A DNA stretch of 64,000 nucleotides from NCBI GenBank assembly GCA_016617855.1, contig JAECUM010009487.1:1-64000 (forward strand), written 5' to 3'. Each line of letters starts with the position of its first letter. Positions within the stretch are counted from its first letter, which is position 1. This document shows positions 11,076 to 19,941 of the stretch, in pieces. Under the pieces are notes generated by a model, which saw only the letters and a list, made by a program, of their open reading frames with translations, made no database searches and was not told the origin of the DNA. Position numbers and translations under genes: made by a program. This stretch comes from Megalonaias nervosa. Its lineage: Eukaryota > Mollusca > Bivalvia > Unionida > Unionidae.

Positions 11076-11533
11076 TAACACTATTTTACCTTTCATCGCT
11101 GATCTTAATAAATTCGCGAGTGTGTGAATAAACTTGACATCCGCCATATGTCGTTGTTTTAGATCTGGATTTTTATACGCGACATCATGAACATGGCACA
11201 TTTGATCAATCGCATTTACAGGAAATTCACCTGGTTTTGGTTGATTTTTTTTTCGTCAAGTCTAATATCAAGGCGAGTTCCAGGACCACAAGAATTATGT
11301 TTTTCCCCAGGATACTTAGCCCATTGTGTTCCAGGTATTTTCCCCAGTGCATTTGCAATATCGCCACCATTTTTTGCAACAGGAATGCTCACAAACTTAT
11401 ATTTTTGTTATTTTTGTGTGCCGCATTTTACACATCTACCTGTAAGTGCCGGCGTGTTATTTTTCAACGTGGTTGCTCTCAGAAATTTAGTACCAGCGAC
11501 TGTCTTGCATCGAACACAATACGATGATGTCAT
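11067..11533 (-). pseudogene. Zinc-ribbon plus phospholipase A2-like protein
   Basis: From the ATG at 11533 the frame begins with a short Cys-rich module (SYCVRCK ... GRCVKCG), consistent with a zinc ribbon. It then carries the two PLA2 hallmarks: a calcium-loop-like SCGPGTRLD near 11285, and after a shift the active-site helix MCHVHDVAYKNPDLKQRHMAD near 11140-11200, with the catalytic His-Asp pair. Parvovirus VP1 and some Polinton-like elements use such a domain to breach endosomal membranes during entry. The role here is inferred by analogy. Breaks are an in-frame TAA at 11408-11410 and a shift in a T9 run (11246-11254). Its start codon overlaps the remaining ATPase frame head-to-head. Confidence 0.75.
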
Positions 11534-11825
11534 GTTTGACAAACAAGCAAATCCAGCCCTAATATTTTCACGGGGCAGACATAAAAACACAGATGTCATT
11601 TACGTTACTCAGCGGTATACTCAGATTCCCAAAGTTATCAGAGATAACTGTAATGTTTTGGTCATTTTTAACGGGGTTGATACACATACGCTGCGAAATA
11701 TTCACCAGACATTATGTCCCGGCGACATGGATATAGGTAAGTTTAAAAACTTCTTTGCACATGCTCAGAAAACCCCGCATGGATTCATCATAATAAGTTT
11801 ACAAGATTCACACTGGTCTAGATAA
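11517..11825 (+). pseudogene. Packaging ATPase (FtsK/HerA type), C-terminal half only
   Basis: The frame preserves the family's second half: a Walker-B-like QYDDVMFD, then SRGRHKNTDVIYVTQRYTQI, IRDNCN and a C-terminal tail ending at 11825. In Polintons and NCLDV-like viruses this enzyme pumps DNA into the capsid. The Walker A half is missing; sequence immediately upstream is occupied on the opposite strand by the PLA2-like gene. The open frame extends back to 11187, but that part is the shadow of the antisense gene. The most likely cause is a deletion that joined the two genes near 11525. Confidence 0.75.
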
Positions 11826-11858
11826 AATCTTTTATTAAAGAAATTCATTTGGTGTATA

Positions 11859-12123
11859 ATGAACCAGGAAAATATTAACGAGATTATCTCTACGATCGAA
11901 CAATTGCAGCAAGATGGTCTCGCGATTCAACTCGCTGTTGAAAAAATCAACGATGATTTTGAGATGATATTGTGACGTGAAGACTGTAGACATACACTCG
12001 CGGTTGGTTACAGATTTATCAAATTACTCCAGCGTGAAATGGAATTGTTTTTGGCGGATTTACAGGAACAACATGATATAGCTAAATTTGTTTCATTGGT
12101 AAATGCCATTAAGAAAATACGAT
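11859..12123 (+). pseudogene. Small coiled-coil ORF with one internal stop
   Basis: It starts 34 bases after the ATPase stop with MNQENINEIISTIEQLQQDG. The first 38 codons end at TGA (11973-11975). The same frame continues to about 12123 with a heptad-like, Glu/Gln/Leu-rich helix (EMELFLADLQEQHDIAKF). It is probably a short helical protein co-transcribed with the ATPase, broken by one stop. I do not recognise the family. Confidence 0.4.
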
Positions 12124-12291
12124 AAGAGCTATCTCGACAATATAAAACTCGTGCGAGACAGCTAAAAAACACTTGTATTGGAATCTATTAAGATTCCCGC
12201 AGATTGATAAGCATTCCCCAAGGAGAAATAGCCCGAAGGATAAAAAAATTTACGAAAAAAAGTTAACAACAAAAAAAACGTTTGTCGTTAA

Positions 12292-12310
12292 TTTTTTTTT
12301 TTTTTTTTTT
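12292..12310 (+). repeat. T19 homopolymer
   Basis: Nineteen T residues between the coiled-coil ORF and the penton-like remnant. Confidence 0.97.
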
Positions 12311-12349
12311 GTTATTATTTTTGTTGCTGTTAATTTTTTTAATCATAGT

Positions 12350-12990
12350 GGGCCGTCATGGCCTATCACGCGCATACAAGCAAACAGCCAATTCTTCATC
12401 AGGTGTGTCCAATAAATTACCATCATTGGTCGGTTAGACGAAAACGTATTAGTGACAGCGGTGGATTATGACAGCGTGAAAATAAACAGGATTAGTTGGC
12501 ACTGACACAATCAAATGACCCGGTGGGACATCTGGAGAAAAGCTGTAATTAACAATCTACGAGGACGGTTTTCCAGTGAACAAAAATCAGATCGCCTGGA
12601 TGTGGTGGTTTAACAACAGCTGGTGATGCCAGCGGCCATCCTAACACGGTTCTGATCGACTATTTGTGTATGTCAGCGGCGTAGTTGGATGGCTCAGAAT
12701 TCCCCGCCTATATTTCAATGGCGGCGCTCAGCGTTGGCTCGAGTACCTTGATAGGGATCTTTGATCCTTTTCGTGTTGTTGATTTAATTCTGCATTGAAG
12801 TTCATCATTGATTTGTTCGATTTGATATGACCCTGTTGGGATGGTAACGACTTCCCAGATTGGGACCGGCTCGGCAGTTTCTTCAGTGGTACTTTTATTC
12901 GAGAATACCAGTGAATTATTAGCGTCTAATCAACCAAATGATTTTTCTCTGATATTTGGCTAACTAGAATAAAGTCGTAATTGAGCCAGC
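12350..12990 (-). pseudogene. Penton-like minor capsid protein candidate
   Basis: Several - frames line up as one degraded protein. The N-terminal part (about 12720-12910) contains IPTGSYQIEQINDELQ and KVLEPTLSAAIEI, then near 12650 SIRTVLGW. The C-terminal part (about 12350-12560) contains SFSPDVPPGHLIVSVPTNP and EELAVCLYARD. This layout, an early 'GSY-I-INDEL' segment, a central 'LGW' and a late proline-rich strand segment, matches what I know of a structural protein conserved in metazoan Polinton/adintovirus-type loci and proposed to be penton or spike related. At least two stops and two shifts are present. The assignment rests on pattern memory and should be checked by profile or structure comparison. 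Confidence 0.45.
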
Positions 12991-13021
12991 GCGATCTCAA
13001 GTGACCGACCATTTGGCGCTT

Positions 13022-13660
13022 TTATTAAAAACCTATATCAACTTCCGGCTGTGTTGACGTTGTTGATATCATTGTGGTCGTCGGCAGTGTTGTGTTAGTG
13101 ATGATCCGTTCCAGCCGTGTCGTTATTTCTGAGGTAATTATTATCTATACGGCAGAGTCTAAATGTGGCGTTGGCAAGTTTTCGTTCTTGTGATATCGAT
13201 AATAAATATCCATGATCGCATCAAATGTATTGCCCGATATTACACCATCGTTTAAGCCCGCTGACAGTATCGATGATATATTTATGCACGCATATGTCGC
13301 AGCATAAGTTATTTCTTTGTGCTGGTGCAGTTTTTTTTACTGGTATATGTAGATATTTTTCGCGATAATATTGAGTATACCAGCAACACCAACAACAACA
13401 GAGACACCGATTCCATTCACGGGCGGTATGAGGTGAGTCGCTGATAACGGGGCGATTAACGTCATTGTTTCAGCGACCAGCGAGGAAACCGCATACACAA
13501 CATTGTCGATGACGATGATTCGTCTGCGATTTTATTTTATTTTTTTTTAAATTTTTTTTTGTTTTGTTTTTTGTTTTATCTTGTGCTCGTCGATGATTTC
13601 TTCCAGCGATGCCTTCCACGCGTATGCTTGATTATACGGAAAGGATTCTGTGGGATTCAT
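13022..13660 (-). pseudogene. Hydrophobic, membrane-segment structural protein
   Basis: The frame starts at the ATG at 13660 (MNPTESFPYNQAYAWKASLE). After a low-complexity T-rich tract (about 13530-13580) it continues with a long Gly/Val/Ile-rich hydrophobic segment (VNGIGVSVVVGVAGILNIIA). A conserved-looking helical region follows (HKEITYAATYACINISSILS, then DAIMDIYYRYHKNENL) and a Thr-rich tail. A hydrophobic segment followed by a helix pair is a recurring ORF type in invertebrate Polinton-like loci, usually beside the fibre gene as here. Function is unknown; membrane insertion or virion interior scaffolding are guesses. There is at least one shift and one stop. Confidence 0.45.
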
Positions 13661-13689
13661 TATGGTATATACTAAATTACCAACTAAGA

Positions 13690-14591
13690 TAATTTCGCGA
13701 CGAATTACAGACATCACCAGTAATCCACTGTTAAGGAATTATCCTCTGATTCTAATATGAAAATTGCCTCAGCATTCTGTTCTATCACTAATGTCATAGT
13801 TTCGGAAGAACTTTGAGCGCCATCACGCGAAGGAAAGAATGGAACTATCCTAAATTGCACAACGCTAAACACGGATAACCTGTACACCCAAGTAACCTCA
13901 GCGCGATGTCTGGTGGATTTGTTATATTTCGTCCATAATCCTGATCCAGATGCTGCTGTGTATATCAGGTTGATGAGCGGAGTCGAGTGAATTACATCAT
14001 CGGCAATCTATTTGATTTTATCGAGTTCAGTGTTTATCGAATTGATTCTTGAGTTGATGTTGGTGAGCTCATTGTTAATAATTTCGATTGTTGTTTTAAC
14101 GTTGACTATATCAACAAGTTGTGTGTGAATTTCAGAGAGCTCGGTGTTGATAACCGTTCGATTTCCAAAGAAACTATCTGAGGTTCCTTTTATGTTTCTA
14201 CCAAAATTTGCAAAAGCGGTTACATGATTAGTACATTCAGATATGAACGTGGACATTCCATCATATATTGTCATTAACTAGGTCACCATCGGGATGTTGT
14301 TGTTGTCCACGTATTTCTTCGTTGCAGCGTCATCGTTTGATTCTGATTCTCTCAAATTAGCAATGCTATTTCCGTTCATGTTGAGATCGCCAGTCATTGC
14401 ATCACCGGCTTTGGCAACATATTTACTGATCTCAGTTCTGATCGTGGTGCTGTTGTTGTCCACGTATTTTTTGTTGACACGTCATCGTCTGATTTTGGTT
14501 CTCTCACATTGGTAATTGTATTTCTGCTCATGTTGAGATCGCCAAATATTATATCTCCGATTTTTCTAATACGTCCAGTAATCTCTCCCAT
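13690..14591 (-). pseudogene. Phage-tail-fibre-like trimeric fibre protein
   Basis: About 300 codons on -. The N-terminal region carries two copies of a fibre repeat: IFGDLNMSRNTITNVREP ... SDDDVSTK (about 14460-14560) and AMTGDLNMNGNSIANL ... DDAATKKYVDNNN (about 14290-14400). This 'GDLNMNGN-I-NL-(D)DAATKKYVD' pattern is typical of trimeric bacteriophage tail fibres and some eukaryotic virus spikes. A predicted coiled coil follows (14008-14170; TIEIINNELTNINSRINSIN), then a beta-rich C-terminal region (13690-14005) suitable for a receptor-binding head. Breaks are a shift near 14465, a stop at 14278 and a TAG after 14008. It probably forms the receptor-binding spike of the virion; that role is inference. 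Confidence 0.7.
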
Positions 14592-14603
14592 GATTATTAT
14601 ATT

Positions 14604-14855
14604 TTATTCCTCCGAGTTTTTAATTTTACCGGTTTTAGTAAACACCCCTAAGCCTGGAACTCGCAGAATAACATCTGTCAACGGCATATTGCTCGTCTTT
14701 AACCGTCTTTGCTGATTCTGAAAAACAACAGCCTCATTTGTGTCAACGTCTGCGAGACGCAAAAGATCAGCAAGTTCATCTCGTGTTGCATATTTGGATA
14801 AAACAATGTCACCCTGCGGCTTGTCTTTAGCAGATCTTCCTTAAATGTCTGTCAT
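14604..14855 (-). pseudogene. Small unknown ORF upstream of the fibre gene
   Basis: From ATG at 14855, an in-frame TAA after four codons is followed by an otherwise open 78-codon frame ending at 14604 (KYATRDELADLLRLADVDTN ... LRVPGLGVFTKTGKIKN). It ends 12 bases before the fibre ATG, so the pair looks like an operon-like cluster. I do not recognise the protein. Confidence 0.4.
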
Positions 14856-14899
14856 TATAAACTATTAAACTGTTTAAAACGATACCGTCTGGTGGTACA

Positions 14900-15322
14900 C
14901 TCATGCACAACTTTACGAGGCGGTGCTGATGACCTTGACACGGTGTTAAGTACCCCAAGCACTTCTGGACCGCATATTGGCGGATCCGTTATAGTCTGTG
15001 TTGGTAATATTGAATACCAGATCCGTGGAAAGCTATGCATTCTACTGCTATACAGTAGAAATTATTTTGGTGGCGCCAATCCATACGAATCAAAATAAAC
15101 AACTCCGCGTGGATCAACCGCGTATGCAACCCAATGAGTACCTGGACCAGAACGTCCATCGAAATTAATAACACCGGTTCCAACATGGTTTGGTTGTTCC
15201 GGTAATTGATCAAGCATGAAAACACCTCTGAACTTTTTTATGTTTAATCGCAGTGCAGCATCTAGTAAATTAAAATTGGACGTGGGAAGCTTTAATGAAG
15301 CGTCCCCGGCAGTCTCCGACAT
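14900..15322 (-). pseudogene. Adenovirus-type (adenain-like) cysteine protease
   Basis: The 87-codon N-terminal frame (15062-15322) shows the family order. FRGVFMLDQLP is followed by HVGTGVINFD, the catalytic His in GPGTHWVAY, and the Asp-containing strand YFDSYGLAPP. Adenain-like proteases cleave capsid precursors during virion maturation. Downstream of 15062 the frame is lost. The expected Gln and Cys-Gly elements are only suggested by scattered fragments in different frames (for example CGPEVLGVL near 14960), so the active-site Cys cannot be confirmed. Confidence 0.75.
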
Positions 15323-15349
15323 TGACCATACCGCGTTCCTGGTAATCTT

Positions 15350-15716
15350 AGACCTCGTCTTTTTTTGAGGTGTTTATGCCGTGTCGGGACACTCTGTGTC
15401 CTGCTGCTTTTTTCTGTAACATAGCTGAAGCCTCTGCTGTAATTAGCGTTGGTAACGCCGCTAGAAACTGAACTATACCGCTGATTTGTATTGTGTCGCT
15501 GATCGCATTCGCAGAAAGATCAAGTAGAGCTCCAGTTTTTGATTTCTAGCGTCATTTTAGTGTTTGAGCTAATGTTCATTCAACAATAATTTATTTGGGC
15601 CCTGAAACGCCGCTGATTTCAGAGTTATTTTTGCCCCAGAATTCTTCTTCGATGCGGATTGCAATTTTATAAGTCTGACCGGGTGTCAGAGTAACATTTA
15701 CGTGATGATCTGACAT
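15350..15716 (-). pseudogene. Small degraded ORF cluster beside the protease
   Basis: A 41-codon frame (15591-15716; MSDHHVNVTLTPGQTYKIAI) ends in TAA. The same frame reopens at 15350-15550 (GALLDLSANAISDTIQISGI ... AEASAMLQKKAAGHR), a hydrophobic stretch followed by a basic tail. A hydrophobic-then-basic layout resembles small core or membrane-lytic virion proteins, but similarity is too weak for a name. Confidence 0.35.
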
Positions 15717-15767
15717 TATAACATCATGAATGATCTAATTAACATTTACATATTGTCTACGGGCGCA

Positions 15768-17012
15768 TCAATGAGTCTCATTCATCACCAACACCTTCAA
15801 GCAACGTTGTTTTGTCTGGCAGAATAACAGCGCTTGCTCTGTATTAGCAATAGCACCTGGTGCTACGCGAGCCCGAAAATGTATATCAACGACTGATTGC
15901 CTAAGCAAATCCAAGTGCTCCATCGAGAAGTAATATATTGGATACAACGACGTAAAATCTCGCTGAGATATCTGCAAACCAAAATCAATATTCTGATCAC
16001 GACCATTAAACGTCATCAAACGATGAAATACTCGTGCAACATGATTATTCTCAAAATTCCAAAATACTTCTTCAGATGTTTCTTGATGACCATTTATCCT
16101 CAGAGAGACTTCAGAAACTCCAAGCGGGTCAAACACCATTGGGTTTCGCACCTACGCTTCTGCTCTGACCTATTCCTGAAACGCTATGAATATATGTCGT
16201 GGCGCTGTAACTCACTGCTGTGATGCTATCTGCCATGTAAATAACCCAGCAACGTTACTCTGGTCACTGCCTGTGGTCATCGTCAACCATGAGAACGTTG
16301 ACTTGCCGCCACTGTCCATGAAAGAGAGCAGCCTTTGTTTTGCAACGAGTGATGGTGTCATTGTTAGCAACCACAACGAAACCAGCATCGTTGTCGGTGG
16401 CTTTTCTGACAAGCACAACTGTATGTTTAGCACCGAAGAAAACTTTTCTGACAATTCTGCAGAATCCAAAGATGCGAGACAGTGAAATTACACATGAAGA
16501 GTCTGTTATTACCCTTTAACATTGATTGAAGTGCTGAAAATCCCAGGTTAAATTCTAGATTGACGCTCTGCAGTGTCGCAAAAGCAGCGGCAGGTCGTGG
16601 TATCGTTCCAGCTACTGCAACATCAGAACTAGCCTGTGCTAATTATACCATGAGATGCTGGCTATCGTCAGGGTGGTCAGTAATGCCTTTGGTGAACATA
16701 ACTGATGGACCGGCGGACCGTGAATAATCATCGGAATATCTTGGCAGACAAAGTATTTTCGTGGTAACATCAACATTTTCCAGACATATTTCAATGTTTT
16801 TCCATCGATCATATATGTGGCATTGTTAAATAATGCTGTAACACCATTACTAACAAAACTAACTCGAACTTCAGCTGCATATGCTGCATCATCTCTTTTT
16901 AGATGTTAGGTACATGTGCATCATAAGAATAATACTGATAATCACGCACTGATTAATCTTTGAGGACTTGTGCGTCCATGTGAAATGATGGATCAGATAC
17001 ACGCTTGAACAT
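15768..17012 (-). pseudogene. Major capsid protein (double jelly-roll), broken
   Basis: A degraded gene of about 1.25 kb beginning with MFKRVSDPSFHMD at 17012. The N-terminal jelly-roll signature is present near 16800-16890 (VRVSFVSNGVTALFNNATYM, then IDGKTLKYV). A middle segment lies at 16310-16480 (VVVANNDTITRCKTKAAL). The C-terminal 127-codon frame (15768-16151) contains GRDQNIDFGLQISQRDF, SLYPIYYFSMEHLDL and SVVDIHFRARVAPG, matching the end of Polinton-type major capsid proteins, where 'YP-YYF/DM' precedes the final strands. It would form the hexon-like capsid shell. Many stops and shifts are present, and the length (about 415 codons) is shorter than usual, so an internal deletion is likely. 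Confidence 0.75.
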
Positions 17013-17034
17013 TTTTATTTATATTCTTTGTTGT

Positions 17035-17541
17035 CTAAAACGACCGTCGAACCAGACCACTACCCGCTATTAGGGTAGCGGTTATGTTTTGGTTTTGGTT
17101 TTTTTTTTTTTTTTTTTCTATTTTGTCGGCAGCTTGTTTTGTTAGAGATGGCCAACTATCTAATTTTTTTAACTGCTCATTTGCAGCTTGATTTATTATT
17201 TTGCTGACACTTGGTGACATCACTTCGATGCTGGGCAGTTTTACGGGAATACTTGCATTTTGCTGTGGTTTTCGTCGTACTAATCGTGCGAGTCTGTCTT
17301 TGATAGCCGAGAATGCTTTATCAACAACATCACCAAAAGTGCCAATACCCCTATCACGAACAACTTCGATGGCTTTCATACCTAATTGTTTTGCAATCTG
17401 GATAGCTTTTGGGGTTATCCTTTTAAATAAACCTTGAATGACATCGCCGAGTCCATCTCCGTAGATCATTTGATAAACCAGTAGTTGTGAATTTATCACC
17501 CTGACGCTTTCAGGTCCACGTTGGGCATTGTGTATAATCAT
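17035..17541 (-). CDS. Basic virion protein candidate, possibly pX/pVI-like
   Basis: A 168-codon frame that is fully open, apart from a poly-Lys stretch encoded by a T19 run (17099-17117). The N-terminal third is amphipathic and Gly-containing (IYGDGLGDVIQGLFKRITPK). The middle is Lys/Arg-rich (AIKDRLARLVRRKP), and the C-terminus ends GSGLVRRSF. Amphipathic helix plus basic core is typical of small adenovirus-type core or membrane-active proteins (pVI, pX) cut by the viral protease. That comparison is analogy. It lies directly upstream of the major capsid gene in the same direction, 22 bases away. Confidence 0.45.
   Translation of the reverse strand: MIIHNAQRGPESVRVINSQLLVYQMIYGDGLGDVIQGLFKRITPKAIQIAKQLGMKAIEVVRDRGIGTFGDVVDKAFSAIKDRLARLVRRKPQQNASIPVKLPSIEVMSPSVSKIINQAANEQLKKLDSWPSLTKQAADKIEKKKKKNQNQNITATLIAGSGLVRRSF
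17099..17117 (+). repeat. T19 homopolymer in a - strand gene
   Basis: Encodes Lys residues near the end of the basic virion protein candidate. Confidence 0.97.
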
Positions 17542-17562
17542 ATTTTATTTGTCACCGTCGAT

Positions 17563-18578
17563 CTAATTGAACACTCCATGAAAGAGAACATGAACGCTAC
17601 TGTCCATAACGCCACCGGTAAATAAATGCTGACAAATATCAGCTGTATCATTGATGATTTCTTGGGAATTGTTACCAACTCTTCTTCCACAAATCAGAAC
17701 TTCAAGTCGATCAACATCAGCGAGGATGTTACTGGAACAAAGTTTATCTTGAATCACCTGCGATTCAACAATCACATTACCACCTTGTTTCCTACTACAT
17801 TGATTGCGAGTGGTAAGAAGGTCACTTCCGGTTGCTTCTTCTTCCTCTACACGAGGCCATGCAAATTGTGATCTTGTGGGTGATATTATATCTCCAAGTA
17901 ATGAGGATTCTCTAGCGTCATTCACTCGTTTATTAAATGCTTCAAATAAATGCTTATATTTTCTGTGATTCGACTTATAGTAGTTTCGAAACACAAAAGG
18001 AACCCAGTTTGATTCTGAAACATCGGCGGTCTCTGGATCTAATAGTTCACTGCGGATTTGATATCCCGCTGCAATAACAGCTATAGCGTTTGTTTGAAAT
18101 TTAATAAAACCTTCTTCGGTAAATCGGCAGATGTTTTTTTTTTTTTTTTTTTTTAAATCAGATTTTGCTTTTGATGCAACAAGATCCCCCACTTCAGCGA
18201 TTTCATCACGAGCTTCGTCGATTCTATCAATCGCTTCCTGTTTCTTCCTGTAATGGTAGTTGAGCAGCAGCTACTTTAGCTGGAAGTTCTTTGAGAATCT
18301 CTATGTGTTTGTAGTATTTTTTTTTTGTTGTTGTTGTTGTTGCTATTTTCGGTTGATTTAGCTGTTTGTTCCAACGACGGAAGAAGATCATTAGTGGCTT
18401 TTGTGACTGGTTTAAATAACTGTTATGTACCCTCTGTAAATTCCACATGAGCATCCTGGCGTTGTTGCAGCTGTTGTTGTACAGAATCACGAACTGGAAG
18501 ATACTTCTTAATTGAATGTAGTCGTTGTCAAGCTCATTTAGCTGTATGAGATTCCATAGCAAGCGCAGAATCACTCAT
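17563..18578 (-). pseudogene. Coiled-coil structural protein of the element
   Basis: A - gene starting at 18578 (MSDSALAMESHTAK, then a stop). Neighbouring frames give a Gln/Asp-rich helical segment near 18430-18520 (VRDSVQQQLQQRQDAHVEFT, then KPVTKATNDLLPSLEQ). After a shift near 18240 comes a 209-codon open part (17563-18192) with EEGFIKFQTNAIAVIAAGYQ, WVPFVFRNYYKSNHRKYK and an acidic stretch EEEEATGS. A helical N-terminus ending in a 'KPVT' segment recurs in a conserved, uncharacterised protein of invertebrate Polinton-like elements. It is the first gene of the long - cluster of capsid genes, suggesting a structural role. A T21 run (18134-18154) codes for Lys. Confidence 0.45.
18134..18154 (+). 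repeat. T21 homopolymer in a - strand gene
   Basis: Twenty-one T residues producing a Lys run in the coiled-coil protein frame. Confidence 0.97.
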
Positions 18579-18599
18579 TATTATTATAACGACGATTTA

Positions 18600-19940
18600 A
18601 TTACAGATCATTAAGTGAGCAGATATACAAGGTTTTACTGTAATACAGTAACGTAACGTATTTTTTCCAACTACAATGAATTGCCTATCTCAGTTATACC
18701 ACAGTTTAGACATTGCCCTGGTCACGTGTTTGCGCAAAAAATATATATGCGCTATTCTTAACACGCAGGGTTTCCCACATGAGCTCACGTGGTTCAATGC
18801 GTTAATACCTATGCGACTCGCTGGGATTTATAAAGTAAAAAGCGATAGTCTTAACTCGGTTCACAAGGCAAATATGTGTGTTTGTATGTGATTGTACACT
18901 CGCTAGAGAAAATCGGTACCTGTTACATTAAACATAAAATTTAAAATACTGGAAAACTTGATAAATGATCTAAATACGTGTGTGTGTTTAATTTGTGATA
19001 TGTTTGTGTATCTGTCTGTACACAAATGCAATACATTTGATGTATTCTCTGTGAAAACCACCTATTTCTCCGCAGGTTGTTTAGACACATTCTCGAGTAT
19101 AGTAGTTATAACGAGTCACACCTGTTTCTCTTGACGAACTCTACCTTTGGACTACAGATACGGATTATTCTACCACTCGGCAATATATGTAGTATAAATT
19201 TAGATATATTATTTATTTATTGTAAATAACACTATTTATATATTTTATTTTAGCTGAATATTCTAGATCACGGGATAGTTATTAATTATCTAAAATGTTT
19301 TTGATTTGTCGTCAGCAGCAGGTATTTATATTAGGTTTTAAGAAATATCTCTCGAAGCTGCGGTGGTGTAGTGGTAATATCGTTGGATTTCCAAACCATT
19401 ATTGGTATACTTCGTGGGATTAAACCCCGGAATTGGCGGGTTTAAGCTGAAGTTTTTTAAGTGGGTGGCCGTAGCCTAAGCGTTCGAATGTCAAGCGGAA
19501 AACGTACTGATAGCTGACAATATTTGCTCATATCCATCAGCAGTCGAAACTGGCGATGGTACGGTTTTGCACCACCTCGGGTTCGCCTGGGGGTGGGTAT
19601 GCAAAAAATTGTCAGAAATCAGTGCGTATCCTGTTGACTGTAGAACCATGGGCTGCGCGAAATTTATGGACAACCTTCTGAATTTCTCGTATTCGGTTTC
19701 GTATCTAGGAATTCACGGGTTGGTATGTCCATGCCACCATAAAGGGGAAACACCTCCCCCCTCCATTTATGGTAAAAATATACAGTACAGGTAAAGAGCA
19801 CAAAATAGCCAGAAATAAATATAGCCAGAAATAAATGAAAGATATCGCCAGAAATACATGGAAAATCCAAAAGTAAAAATATACATCATTGAATGGTACC
19901 CCATGAAGGCAGAAATTGAAAAAATGAGAAAACCTCATTA
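18600..19940. other. Non-coding right end of the element
   Basis: No recognisable protein on either strand. It holds a tRNA-like segment near 19357 and, close to the TIR, short repeats of AGAAATAAATATAGCC and GGTACCCCAT type. It may carry promoters for the leftward gene cluster. Confidence 0.4.
19357..19433 (+). other. tRNA-like sequence or SINE head
   Basis: GCGGTGGTGTAGTGGTAATA resembles a tRNA 5' half with an A box, and GTGGGATTAAACCCCGG resembles a B box/T arm. The acceptor stem does not close and no proper anticodon stem could be drawn. It is probably a tRNA-derived retroposon head or a pseudo-tRNA. Confidence 0.25.
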
Positions 19941-19941
19941 A

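Noticed and set aside
11187..11516. N-terminal part of the + strand open frame 11187-11825 as ATPase sequence
   Set aside because: It shows no Walker A or other ATPase feature and is the antisense shadow of the zinc-ribbon/PLA2-like gene.
14294..14515. + strand 73-codon hydrophobic frame
   Set aside because: Shadow of the fibre-like gene on -, whose repeat structure explains the base pattern.
15897..16485. + strand frames of 108 and 99 codons
   Set aside because: They overlie the major capsid gene on -, which has recognisable motifs; the + frames have none.
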